A stretch of 64,000 nt of DNA from Gordionus sp. m RMFG-2023 (lineage: Eukaryota; Nematomorpha; Gordioida; Chordodea; Parachordodidae), in NCBI RefSeq assembly GCF_954871325.1, contig NC_088778.1, forward strand, positions 21,437,120 to 21,501,119, written 5' to 3'. This document shows positions 45,010 through 58,114 of the stretch, one piece after another; position 1 is the first letter of the stretch; every line of letters begins with the position of its first letter. The position numbers and the translations under genes are program-made. Below the pieces are notes generated by a model. The model was given only the letters and a program-made list of their open reading frames with translations. It did no database searches and had not been told where the DNA came from.

Positions 45010-46290
45010 TTGCTATTACTGAAATATCACAATGGCCTGAAAGGAATATTTCCTCAGAAGCAAGAAAATTATTGGATTCAATTCTTATTCCTAATTTTAT
45101 TTCTCATTAGAATGTATTATTTAATTATACAACTATTTTAAGTATTACTTTTCAAAAACATGACTGACTTGATTAAGAAGATGAGAATAGCGGAGAGCAT
45201 TTTATCAGAACTCAAGGAAATTAGGGCTAATGTTGATAAAGAATTTCATATTTTATATTTTATTGTTGAGTCAAAGCAGAGCTATACGTGTTTAATATTT
45301 GTCTCCCTCGACTTGTAGCAAGGCAAGCTCATCGTTAAAACATTAATATAGGATCAGTAGAAGAGTATATCTTAAATACAGATACATCTATAACCCAAAT
45401 AAATAAATTTTTATTTCATCATGCAGCACTTACTAATCTGCAAATAACTTCCACAAAATCCTTCCTAACCTTTTTTAGATGGTGACAGAAAAAAAAATAT
45501 TTGTTAGATTTTTATTATGAAGATGTTAAATTATCTTATGATGCCTTACTAGCTGAATAACTATGTTTATAAGATTAACTATGGTTGATATAGTCCCAAA
45601 AAATGCTATGGATGCTCTGCATTATTTCAAACACATTTTAGATTAAATTCCCAATGTATTAAAAGGGTTTATAAACTCTTCCCATTAGTAAACTAAAGAG
45701 AGAACATTCTCTTTTTTAAGAAGAATAACAGAGGCCTGTAGAAGTACCATTTGCAGGGCACGGCCCGGATTTTTTTTAAAGATTTTTTACGGCCCGGCCT
45801 AGGTTTTTTTAAAAAAATTTTCAGGCCCGCCCAGGCTTTATTTAAAAAAACTTTTAGGCCCGACTCGGCTTTTTTTAAAAAATTTTCAGGCCCGGCCCGG
45901 CTTTTTTTTAAATAAAATTTTCAGGCCCGGCCCAGATTTTTTAAAAATAAATTATATTTATTTTTGATTTTTATAGCTAATAATAACGATTTCAAATATA
46001 GGCTATTTTAAAAAATATAGCCCGGATTGGGTGTTTTTTTAAATAATTCAGGCCCGGCCTGGGTGTTTTTTTAAAAAAATTTCTGGCCCGGCCCGGGTAT
46101 ATTTAAAAAAATAAAAATATTGTCCGGCCCGGGGACCTGGCCTGCAAATCTCTGAAAAACATACCAAGATGTACAACATCTGAAAGTAGATTGAAAGGTT
46201 TGGATCTTTTGAATATTCATAGGCATTTGACGACAAGCAAGGATGAGATAATTGAAAAATTAGCTCAATCACAACGAAGATTATATTTTA
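45010..46290 (+). pseudogene. Decayed hAT transposase in copy B
   Basis: It has the same fragments as copy A: SSEARKLLDSI at about 45055, RIAESILSELKEIRANVD at about 45190, and after the MITE TTSESRLKGLDLLNIH then KDEIIEKLAQSQRRLYFTL ending in a stop near 46290. Copy B keeps the longer C-terminus; copy A has lost about ten residues there. Frames are broken throughout, and the element must have depended on a transposase from elsewhere. Confidence 0.7.
45729..46154. mobile_element. GGCCCGG-rich hAT MITE nested in copy B
   Basis: It starts CAGAGGCCTGTAGAAG and ends, reversed, CAGAGATTTGCAGGCC. It lies at the same site within the host element as the MITE in copy A, with one extra GGCCCGG-type unit near 45820. 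Confidence 0.88.
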
Positions 46291-46599
46291 CATTGTAAAT
46301 GTATAACATACAAAATGCAATTATTCCTAAGAAACTTTTTGTGTAAAGGCTCAAAAAATTTAAATTTCTATTTTGGGTCATTTAAGTGATTCTTTACATA
46401 TAATTTTTTTATAATTCACATTAATTTAAAATTGTGTATTAGAAATAGTTATTAGTCCTAATAAATTTATGCTTGATATTTTTAAAAAACAATAATATTT
46501 CTTAAAAAATTTTATTATCCCCCCCCAGACCAAATTCCTGCGTACGCGCCTGGGGTAAAAATTTTATCAACCAATTAAAATTTAATTTATCTCTACTAA

Positions 46600-47350
46600 T
46601 AACTCTGACTATGCAAAATTTATAGAGTGTATGAAATGTTCAGAAAGACTGAACTTGCTGAATAAAATTATTTCTAAGACTTCCTATGCTACAAGAAACA
46701 AAAAGCATGCCTGACAAGATAGACGTTACAGCTTTTGGATCTAGATAAATTTATTTTGATTGCCCTTCAAGAAATATCAGAATAATCTGAACCACATATT
46801 TCATCTGAAGCTGATAAATTATTTGATTCAATACCAGACGATTTCTTTTGCATTGGATTATGTTAATAAATTTATACAACAATTTTATGAAATATAGTTT
46901 TAAAAAAAATGATATGGCTTCTTTCATTTTTGTAAAAATTTTTAAAAAACATCAGAAAATCGATTGAATGGACTAGCTCTGCTAATAGTTTTAATAATAA
47001 TTCATTTGATTTTATTACATTTAGAGATTTAATTCCCAATACTGAACAACCTATTGAAAAATTGGCACAATCGCATAGAAGAAAAAATTTCCATTTATGA
47101 CCATATTTTGATTAACTTTTTACATCATATAATGTTTAATTCTAAATTTAGGTTTATATATCCAAAATATTTTTTGACAATATTATATTCGCCATAAATA
47201 TTTTTTTTAATTTCCAATATTTTTATTTTGTGTGCGAAATTGTCATTTTTCAAAATATAATTGGCTAATAACTTTTATATGATTAGTTGTAATAATTATG
47301 TTCCAAAAAAACTATTCTAATTTTAAAAAATATCCCCTCCCCCATCCCGT
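46600..47350 (+). pseudogene. Older relative of the copy A/B hAT transposase
   Basis: About 46745-46830 reads in pieces as EISE...PHISSEADKLFDSIPD, homologous to SSEARKLLDS in copies A and B. PIEKLAQSHRRKNFHL near 47050-47090 matches their C-terminus. The C-rich tract and TAAAAAATTCCTGC near 47340 may be the right end. Highly eroded. Confidence 0.5.
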
Positions 47351-47509
47351 AAAAAATTCCTGCTTCAAACTTGCCCTCTAGACCCTGTGGGAGAAGGATG
47401 TTGGAGAAAATTTTGATTAGCTTAAGATAATAAGTATGAAGATATCAATATTTGGAAGGTGGGGAACATTCCTTGGCTACTCCTGTAAGCTTCGAAATAT
47501 CAATTGTAC

Positions 47510-50457
47510 CTGGGTTGTGCTTAGATTTTTGGCGGCTCGGGGCTAGAATATTTTGGGTGGCCCAATTTAAAATCAGGTTCGATTAGTTTATAGCAATATT
47601 TTTAAAACTAAAAAAATATAGAAAACACGATCTTCTATTAAATATTTATCGGGTTATCACATAAATTGCTATTTTACATATATGAATTTAAATGGCTATA
47701 TATTCACAATCAAATACAATATTTAATTATTAACTAATTTATTATACGATATTGCTAGAAAATATTCCTTGCTTTTTTGTTTGTGAAGGATGATATAATA
47801 TCTTCGAAATCTAAAGAAGTAGCAATAAAATTTTCTACGGAAATTAGAGATAAGGTAACAAACTGACAAATTGAGGCTATGTTAATCGTAAGGTAAAAAA
47901 AATTCTCTTCGATTCATTTCCAAAATTCCAGTATAAATTACTTTATAGATGACTCATATTGGTTCATTTAGAGTAACCTTAACCACAATAATTTTGTATG
48001 CTTATTGATAAATTATCGAGCCTGTTTAAAACTTCTGTTATGTACAAGGGCAAATACTACTATTAAATCCTGCAAAGGTTTTAAAACTTCAACGAAATTT
48101 TTAGTCACTTCCATATCACTGACATCATTTGCTTTTGATGCTAAATATAGATCGAACATTATCTAAAATAATCAAATACCATTTTGCATCCTTTATGGAA
48201 GTTACAATTTATGTCACCTTCTCACTTAAAAAATTAATTAATAATTGAACTTTAGTGATTAGACGAATACTAAGACGACTATATCAAACGTGGATAATAA
48301 TTTATAGTCCAAAAAATTATCACTTTCTTTATCATTAAGCCCCATTCTAAAAATAGTATATATTGTTGTGCTAACTAAACGACTGCTATTGTTCGTTCTA
48401 AAACCGAAGCCAATGCTATATAAATTGTCAAATTATTTTTGTTTGATTTTTATTTAATTGCTATCAATCTAATTGCTTACACCACAGTAAATATCCTTAT
48501 TAGTCGATTTTATATATATTTTTTAATATTAATATAATAAAAATGTATATTTATGTTTTTAATGTAATATATCATGATTTACCTTATTGGTTAATTATTC
48601 GTATAATGATTTTATATATTTGATATGATATAATATAATATCTGGTTAAGGTTTAGCCACCTAATATTTATGGAGATATTATTATTATCCTTATATATAT
48701 ATTTTTCCCTGATTTCATTTTGACTGATGTTATGTATTATGAATAAAATGAAAGAATCAAAATAATAATTTAATAAATTGGTAACCAATATCTTACATTT
48801 TAAATAATAATAATAGTAAGTTATTTTTAATTAAAACTACCTCCTTTCTTAGGAAAATATTTTATCGTTATATATATAGACTAAAGAAGCCCTGCCGAAG
48901 GTTGGGCAAAAGCAGACCGAATGTTGGCCAATAGGGGGTCTGGGAAACGAAGCCCCCATAAATTTATTAATCCCCCCCCCCCTCACTTGGGACAATCCTG
49001 GATATATAATCAATTGAAATATCATTTAATAATGAATGCTCATTATAACAACTAGTGAACATAACAATTCTTTTTCAATTGTCAATCAGGTAAATATGTT
49101 CTAGTAAACAGATATCAGGAAACCTTAATTTTGGAAGAGTTTCAAGAAGGGATTACATTGTTTTTATTTTCTTCTAAATGATTTTTTAAAATAAATATAT
49201 ATTAGAAGACAATTTATAAAAGTTTATTAATTTATCTAAATATAATATTGTCAAACATAAAATTAGGTGAATAAGATTATTCTCGTCTAATGCTTTGTTA
49301 ATACTTTATATCAGAAAATTGTTTAATTCCGACAAAATTTTTTCAAAATTTTATATTATAAACGTCTTTTATTATCAATATAGGAATTATAAATATCAGT
49401 GGAATCAAAAAATGATCAGTACATTTCAAAGATGATTTTTTACGAGACTGTGGTCATAAAATTTGAAAATATTTTTATCACTTCTTATCAAGTCAAGGGT
49501 AAGATTGCAGGGATTTGATTGTCGCAACTACAAAACCCAGGCTAACTAATGATTTCTGAAGAGCAATTTCCATTCCATATATCACCATAAAATATTCAAA
49601 AATAAAAGAAATAATCAAAACATAATAAATTAGCTAGCTATACTTTACTCCCTTGATGGTTTTTTATTTTACAGCTCTACCTACTAGCACATGGAGCCTC
49701 AGTTAATTTTTTTCCCCAATATAATATTTTCTTAAACTTCTATCAACCCATTATTGTGAACTAATGATGAGAAAAAGAAATTATGAATAGTTTGTAAAAT
49801 GATAGAAAAAAAATAAGCACTTTGAGGGATAGCTGCAGATGTATTTACTAGCAAAAATTGAGTTTATGAGCATAATGGTTATTATAAAATGAGAAAGAAT
49901 TAGATTTTAGCCCTATTATTTTCTTCCCTCATTGCTAAAGAATGTGATATATTTGGTTTTGGTAACCTTTAGACATGTTTAAAAAGAGTAAATATTTCTA
50001 TTTTTGTTTGCATTTTTTGGGTGTCCCTATGGCCCAAAGTAAAAACATTGGTGGTGCCCTAAAAAAATTTCTTTAATATGTGCGGATTACACTGTAATCT
50101 TACACCAGTGTATAGTATAATAGAACAAAAATAGAAGAATACAATAGATGGTTATACGAATGTTTTTGTTAAAAACATTATAGAAATTAATAATTAATTC
50201 GGATGTCAAAGTTCTTTATAAATATTAATTACTTTAAAAATAATTTAAAAAACGTTAGGCTATGTTATTAAAATTAATGAATTTAAAAATTAATGGACTT
50301 TAAAATTTTAATATTAATTCTAATTAGTTTAATAGGTTGGGAAAAATTTTGAAAGTAATTCTAAAATTAATTTTTTAAATTTGGGCGGACTCAATATTCG
50401 AAAAATTTGGTGGGTAAGAGTGATCGCCTCCGCTGCCATTCCCTAAGCACGGCCCTG
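47510..50457. mobile_element. hAT element relic with CAGGGCCGTGCTTAGG ends, 2.95 kb
   Basis: The left end is CTGGGTTGTGCTTAGATTTT. The right end, reversed, is CAGGGCCGTGCTTAGGGA. The 8-bp flanks AATTGTAC and ATTTGCAC agree at 6 of 8 positions. A 49-codon minus-strand frame (MFDLYLASKANDVSD, then TKNFVEVLKPLQDL) at about 48000-48155 may derive from the transposase. A C-run with AAGCCCCCATAAATTT at 48940-48985 is a different nested repeat. Confidence 0.7.
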
Positions 50458-53400
50458 ATTTGCACTTATAATAAAAAATCATATTAATTAACCAAATACA
50501 GTTTCAATTATAAGAATTCAATAACTTTTTATTATTATCTGTTCAGAATGAATAAACTAGGGATGTAAAAAAACGAAAAAAAGATAAAACCAAATCTTTT
50601 TTAAATATAAAAAGCAAGGAAAATAAAAAAAAACGTTGGTAGAATATATTTTCTATGAGAATTACAATAGTAAAATAAACAAAGGTAAAAAGAAAAAACA
50701 ACGTTTATTTTTTTAATTTGTTTTTTCTCCAAAAAAGCGATATTTTTTATTCCTAGAATAATCTAGAATAAATTAAATTATATAATTATTGCCAGATTCG
50801 AAAACATTACAGAGTGGGTTTTTTGTAATCAATAAAATAACAGTTAATAAAATATTTACTAATTGAAATTAAAAAAAATCATTTACGAGTATTAAATTAC
50901 TAGATCTGATGTTTTTAAGTTTTATAGAATATAATTATAGATAAATCTGTGAACTAATTTTTATTTTATATATTTAATCAAAGAATATTTTTCTTACATT
51001 TACACACATTATTTAAATATTAACAGAATTTAATTTTTTGAGAATTCTGTAACAGAATATGATAATTATATATAACTCGATAAAATTATATTATAGTATA
51101 TAATAAATATAAATTAAGTCAGTGGCGTAACAATCAAGAATGTAAATAATGTGCCACATCCGGTCGCATGCCATATATCGAGGTCATTTATTTCACAAAA
51201 GAATTAACTTATCTTTGGGAAAATAAGAAATATAAGTATCCCTCATATGTGGCCTAAAAAATATTGTTATATATTTTTCTTATTCTATTTTTTCGGTGGG
51301 GAGGGCGGGAGGGTATCAATACCACTAAAAATTAGGATTGAATATCACAATTATGAAATAATTTCTAAAATAATAAAAGTTTTAAAAAAAATTAGGGCCT
51401 TTGGCCATTTTTAGTATTTGTAATTCTTGGCAATATTATAATAGAGCTAATTCTAATGATAAAAAGTCATTACTCCCGAAAAAAAATAACTCAAACACTT
51501 ATAAATCTATCTAGTAAGGGAAACCCAGGGTACAATTATAGTATCCACTACTCATCTTTTATTTCTAACTGAAACACCTCAAAAGGCTTGTGCCATTATA
51601 TAAAAACGATAACTGATATAAAAAGGCGAAGGTATAAAGTATCTCATAGCCAGATAAGAAATATTTCAAACGTGACATCTATGAAATTTTCTAAAGTATT
51701 TTAATTTTTGCTTATATCTATAAATTATTTTATTTTTATATGGTCAATATTGCAAATATGCCAAGTTTAAATTTCATATTCAGACTGCTGCTTTCGGGCA
51801 AATATTTTTAGGATTTTTTAATTAGACTGTAATAAATTATATTTTTAAAAATTAGGCATTTTATGAAAAAAGTGAAATAACTGTTTTTATTTGAATTATA
51901 ATTCGGTTACTTTTTTGTGTTGGCGATTCAACTGGATTTTTTATAAATATAAATATAAAGAAATTTACAAAACAACGACCAAAACCAAATTTTATCTTAA
52001 TCTTAACCCAATATCGCCCAAGAGGTTAGTTTCCGAAAAGTTGAACCTGAAATAATTTGTTGCTCAGTCAAAACTTTAAACCCTCTGAACCATACCTGCT
52101 ATTCAAAATAAGTTGATATTTTTAAAAATTAATTTTTAATTTCTGAAATTTATAAGGTAAGTACTATCCATATCTGGAAAATATTCCTTATAGAATTAGG
52201 TTTTTCTTTAAATTAAAAAAAACCGAACCTTACGTGGAATTTTGGATAAATAGTTATTCTAGAAAAACTTACGACACAATACTTAAATTATCGAGTAATA
52301 AAAATTTCTGAATATAAAATTTAAAATCGTAATAAAGATAGTCATTAATTGGTTTCTCGAAAAGTTATATATGGACTATAAAATAAATTCAATTTAGAAT
52401 TTTAATAAGGTATTAAATTTTTCTCTTATTCAATAAAATTTAAATGGTGGTTACCGTTTTATGACATTTTGACAAATGAAAATTTATATTTATAATTAAA
52501 ACTTTTAATTATATAAATGAAAACAGAAAATTGAAAATGTTAGTTTCGACATGTATAAATATTTTACGAAGATCAGAATTCTTAAAGGATTTAATATTAA
52601 CTTATTGTACTCTTTATTAAAAATTTTATTTATATATTTATGGATGAGGCTGTAAGAATAAACTGATTTCGGAAACTGATTTTATTAAATAGTTGTTATT
52701 TTCCTTAAAATAATTTTAAATTGTGTGATATTTATAAAATTATTAACTGGAAATTTTTATAAAGGTGATAAAAACTTTTTAAATAACAAAAATTTAAAGT
52801 AAATAAAAAAATATTTAATCATTTTTTTTTGAATGTTTGGAAACAAACCAGTTTCCATAAAAAAGAATCCTTAATACCCTCGGTTAGGAAAAATTCAGAT
52901 AAGAAATGCAATAGGGATGACCGGAAAAATAATTAATATTTAAGAAAAAATCTTTTAGTTCTTTTATTAATAAAAATTTTTTAAAAAATGAAAATTTTAG
53001 AATTATGAAAAACACTCGGGGTACCTATTACCCTTACATGTTGCGTGCCATAGCGCTTCTTTAATTTTATGTATATTTTAAAATTTGATATAAAAATATT
53101 AATCCTAAGTAAATAAATGAAAATAAATTAAATTGTTAAATTTACCAGAAAGAACTTGTTGTCACTTAAAACCACTTCGCATTTAATTAAATAAAATTTT
53201 AAGATATTAAATTTCCATAAATGTTGTCAATATTATTCATGATAAAATTTAGATTACTAAATTGAAATTAAGTCTGAACTTTTATAAAAAAAAATTATTG
53301 GTAAAAATGTAAAAAATTAAAAAATAACCTTTGAGTGTTAAAATTTAAATTTGCATTTAAAATTCATGAGTATATTTCTGCAAAACAATTTAAGAACCAT

Positions 53401-53714
53401 TTAAGCATCTTATTAAAATATATTTATGGTTTAAATTTTAAATATCAAAGTTTATTGATTTTAAAATTATTTGAGAACAATCCCCGGTTTCCCCTATATA
53501 TTTATATATATATATAAAAATAATATTTCATAGTAATTCTATATCACTACAGATAATCATGAATAGATAGCTAATAAATTTGAAACATGAAATCAATTAG
53601 AAATTAGATATATGCTTAACCCTACTTTCAAAGTTAATTTTTTAAAACTGTACTTTTCTTAAAAAATGATCGCAATTAAAGTTACTTTTAATCCACTACT
53701 GCTTCCTTTATAAA
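50458..53714. other. AT-rich region, one lone hAT-like end
   Basis: CAGTGGCGTAAC at 51120 looks like a hAT terminus without a partner. A TA repeat lies at about 53500. No gene was recognised over about 3.2 kb. Confidence 0.45.
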
Positions 53715-53836
53715 GCGGGCCAGGTCCCTTAAAATAAAGATTCAGGCAGGACAGGATCTGGCTTAAATATAAATAAAAAGTTTGGGCAGGTTCAAACTGA
53801 AAATAAATTGAATTCACAGGGATCTGCGAGCTACCG
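53715..53836. repeat. Decayed GGCCCGG-family fragment
   Basis: GCGGGCCAGGTCCC and a right part CAGGGATCTGCGAGC resembling the family terminus CAGAGATCTGCA. Confidence 0.45.
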
Positions 53837-55150
53837 CTTTGCTAATCTTCAAAAAACGATATATATTGTTTTAAGACTTTTATTTTGGGCAAGATCCCCA
53901 CTTTATTAAAGATCTGAGATATAAATTCTTAGAAATTATTCCATCCAAAAATTTCAAATTTGAACTGAATAATGAAGAACTCAGTTAGTTATGTCATATG
54001 TAACAGGCTTAATATGCTTATTTCTCTACCATATGGTATAGACACACAAATGTCAAATTGATGATAACAGCTTGACAGTGAATTTTTTCCACTATGATAG
54101 TAATCCTGTAAACAGGCATTATAAATTCAAACTAATAATATCTAATATCAATGTTCCCAGTATCTTATAACTTTCCAATCTAATTCCCGAGTGTAGTCGT
54201 CACGCATGATAGAGAGAAAATCTTAATCTGTGATTTCTCATGTATTGAAGGATGCAAAAAATAATCCAGAATTTAAAAATTGTTAAATATATAATTTACT
54301 TATCAAATTATATCCACGTACCAGTCATCTGCAACCCCGAAGAGCCTCTTTAAAGACATAGGTCAATTAGAGAAAATCGCGAGAAATGAAGACCTATATT
54401 TTAGACAAAGAATATCATTAGAAATAGTTAACCTCAAACCTAATTATGTATGCTTAGCTTAATCAACTAAATCATAGATGATTAACCCCCCCCCACCACT
54501 TTTTAAATTTTACATGTTAATTTTATATTTTAGTTATATTATGTTTAAACTTAATGATCATTATATATTTTTTATGTGTTATTTTAAAATAAAGGATAAA
54601 CCACGAATATATATAAATAATTTAAAAGTAGTTAAATTAGGTAAAGCTAGCTTCCATCGCACTATTGATAAAGCTACAAAAAAAGAGCATACTAATTACA
54701 ACACTGTTAAAACGGCTTCAAAACTTAGGAGGGGATTCAAACCGTAGCAAATATCGGTTTAGTTTACGTTGTAATTCAGAAGAATATAAAAGTAAGTATG
54801 TTTATAAGTTCGATTCGTATTATATCGGGTTGGTTTAAGCCTCTAAGATCCGTTTCAGCCTGTCTTACTTTTAAACTTATTAGAATTATGTATATATAAA
54901 GATTTTATAACTTAAAATCAATTTATAAATAAAATAATTTATAATAAAACATTACTTTAGCCATTTATAAAGTAATATCTAATATATAAATTTAGTTGGT
55001 TTGCAAACGAGTTAGATATTATACAAACTAGCTATATATCTGTCCTAGTGTATTTATTTTCAATTCAAGACAAGTTTTATTTTACCCAATGGATGGCTAA
55101 TAAATATAGTAGTAATAACGATCTTTAAATATTATAAGTTTTTAAATAAT
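53837..55150. other. Intergenic; possible inverted-repeat fragment near 54.7 kb
   Basis: CACTGTTAAAACGGCTTC near 54700 resembles the AACGGC MITE terminus. The 89-codon frame 54478-54747 crosses it and shows no recognised domain, so I do not call it a gene. Confidence 0.35.
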
Positions 55151-55500
55151 TAGTATTTGTAATATTGTAACGAAGTTAGTTTTTTGGAAAAAATGATGAA
55201 CGAAATTCTTTTTATGTTTGACGAACTTTAAACGTGAATGCGTTCCTTGTTTTGACGAACGACTTCGTTTTTTACGTTCGTTCAATTTTAAAAAATCTTA
55301 TTTTTAATTCATTTGAAAATAAAAATTAATCCACCACATTTGAATTTTTAGACCACCCATTATTTCTCTCCTTAGTTTATTAATTTGAATATTATTATTT
55401 ATTTTTGTAGATTCGTGTAAGCATGGATGTTGTTATTTCATCATCTGATTCTGAAATAAATGCTTTAATAACATCATATATTCAATAAACTAATTTTATC
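55151..55500 (+). mobile_element. Truncated copy of the GAACGCGTTC hAT family
   Basis: The left end TAGTATTTGTAATATTGTAACG is followed by GATGAACG and GACGAACTTTAAACGTGAATGCG, matching the right end of the 30255-31332 element in reverse. It reaches the same transposase start (MDVVISSSDSEINALI at about 55424), then similarity ends. Confidence 0.7.
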
Positions 55501-55754
55501 CTTGCTTAATGTAAAATGATCAGTTCAAAATCTTCAAGTTCTTATTTAAAGAGATAACTTGATTGTAATATTTATTCTTTTATATAATAATATTTCGAGT
55601 CCTTTTTTTTCTTCTTATTTTTAATTTTTTTTTTATATATTCATCTTATCTAAGAAAAACAATAACACAAAAATTTTTAATTCCCTTTCCCCCCTTGCCC
55701 CTCCCCCTATAAATATAAATGTTCCCTTCTACACATATCCAAATTAGAAAAAAA

Positions 55755-56300
55755 ATGTCCAAACTGTGGGCTACATACCTTAATCAACAAAAACGGAACC
55801 CTAAGGAAGCACGGTAAAAGTGGTAACTGGTGTCATTTATCAGATCAGTCTTTCACAGATCCTATTCCCCCTCCATATATCTATTGCATTTAACATTAAC
55901 ATCCCCTTCGTATATTCCAGCTCTCACCACAATTAATAATTTATCTGTTGAGGACTCACCCTGTACTTCTAATGAGTTACCAATACCCTCTTTCTCCGAT
56001 GAATTTACAAATTTACCTAAATCTCATATTATCTCAAGAATTCCCCGGGGAGCCAGGCTTCTTGCGGCTAAATCATATAGTAAAACTATTAATAACCTTC
56101 TAACCAATTTTAAATCCCCAGAGCACTGGAAAAAGTTTTTCTTATTTGGCTTTCATGCCTTTCAGGTTCCAACTTACAAAAGCAACTGTCCCTCAATCAA
56201 CAAATTAAGAACAGGTTAAATGATCTAGAAGTTAAGCCATTGACGGTATAGATCCTGCTTTCATTCCCTTGATTACGCAAGGAGGTTAAACACTAATAGT
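55755..56300 (+). pseudogene. Retroelement fossil, pol N-terminal region
   Basis: A zinc-finger motif CPNCGLHTLINKNGTLRKHG, ending in a cysteine a few residues on, is followed by a downstream stretch with IPRGARLLAAKSYSKTINNL and SPEHWKKFFLFGFHAF. Both are typical of the part preceding reverse transcriptase in the animal retroelement family whose C-termini occur at 19.1, 37.3 and 43.7 kb. Only this N-terminal section survives, with a few breaks. Class not determined. Confidence 0.6.
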
Positions 56301-58114
56301 AGGTGTTTGTGCTGCAGTGGGGGATGATAATATAGAAACAACTTAGCAATTAAATGCAATTAAGTAAATCATCCTTTCGTTTTTATAGAGGAAAATGATG
56401 CGTATTAGGCTAAGGCCATACCTAAGCCTTCTAGCGCTTGAGCGCATAATATTATAGAATTATTAAATTTATCATCTGCTTAGTATAGTTGTATTAATTT
56501 CTAAATATTCTAATATTTTAAATAGGTGTGATATAAAATGTATTTAAAACTACTTTGTAAATTTATAACTATATATTTCCAGCTTTAGTATTTTATTTAA
56601 CCGCGACCACACGCTAAATTCAAATGCTCCTCTTTGGCATGGCCTTAAGCTCACTAAAAAAAATAAGCCTTCGGGCTAAATAAAAAAATAGCGATAAAGT
56701 TAGATCACTGCTCTGCATTCAGGGTTGCTGTATAATATAATCATTGAAAGTGTTTTATTTTACTAAAGTGTGTCTTCAAAGTTTTTCGATAATGTTTGAT
56801 AAACTACTGAAAACTTGAATTTGATATCTCTAATTTTTTGATTATTATAATACGTTTGTTCATTAAAGTATTAAATATTATTTACAAATTATGGCTTTAT
56901 ATAAAATAAAATAATGGGTTCGCATACATCGAATGTTTTCTGGCTACTAAACTTTCACATTTTTTGGATTAAAGTGTATAAATGAAATAGATTTAATTCG
57001 ATATTTTTTTTGGTGTTGATTAAGAGAATAAATCTCGAAAGTTTTATTTTATATAATAATTTAAATAATTATATGTTGAAAAAAAATTATTACCTTCTTA
57101 TATAACTAATAGAAGAAAGTCAGGTGAATACCTTTAAGTTTAAAACTATAGAGTTTTGTTGAAATGGAATCAAAATAATTTCATAATTTTATAAATATCG
57201 AATTTAAAAATAATTATAAATTTTTGAATATTTCGACGATCTATTTTCTGGATTTTTTTTTATTGATTTGAAATATAATATTGTTGAGCGACAGATGACA
57301 AATATTTAATTTTAAAATAAATTATAAACCAAACAATATTTAAATGTTAAAATGCATATTTGATTTTGAAGAATATTATAATTTTTTTTATATAAAAAAT
57401 TAATATTCTAACTTTTAGATCATTAAGAAAGTTGTTTTATTAAATTTATTTGACATACAAATAAGAGGTGATGAACTTCCATCCGCTGGGAAGTGCCCCG
57501 TTTTTGCTATAATATAATTAAGATGAACCGTAACCAACGCTTTGAGGACGCGTATCGTATTTCAAAAAAAGATGAAAAATTTTCTTATAATTTAAAATTA
57601 TAAAAAATATTATAACAATTTTAATTTTTATAGGTAAAAATTTTATTAAAAATTCATGCCTAACATTTTTTTGAAAAATGAGTATAATTTATTAATATTA
57701 TGTTTTTTATAATGTCTTCGCGCACTTTTTAAATGAAAAAAAAAGTTAACGAGAATGATCTTATAGAAATAGAAGAAAGATAGATAATGATCTTATTTAT
57801 AAATAAGTCATTTAGAATAAACTAAAATAATTTTCAAAATAAAAGTTTAAACTATCTTAACAGAATTTCTGGGCCAAAAATGGTCACTAGAATACAAAAG
57901 AACTATATTATAATTTATTATTTCTTATATAATAAATAATATATTAATTTTAATGATAATGTTAAAAAAATAAATATATTTTCTATTAAAAAACACAAGA
58001 GATGAGAATATTGGGGACAGGTGCGAACTCGTCTCTCCATTGAATTTTTGATATCCTGTCCAAAGATATAGCCGCGCTCCATCCTAAAAATTAGGGACGG
58101 AACTGACCTGTAAC
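56301..58114. other. AT-rich region without recognised features
   Basis: A brief GC-richer patch at 57475-57550 does not match any RNA or repeat I know. Otherwise nothing. Confidence 0.45.

Larger units (their letters stand above)
44607..46552 (+). mobile_element. hAT element copy B, with a nested MITE
   Basis: Termini are CATTGGCGTACGCAGC (left) and CAGGCGCGTACGCAGG (right, reversed). A perfect 8-bp target duplication GGGTAAAA lies at 44599-44606 and 46553-46560. The interior is collinear with copy A at 25142-27029 with small indels, and carries the same nested MITE. It contains a G/C-run at the left end. Confidence 0.93.

Noticed and set aside
54478-54747. 89-codon plus-strand frame
   Set aside because: Low-complexity start over a C-run and an end within a probable MITE; no domain recognised.
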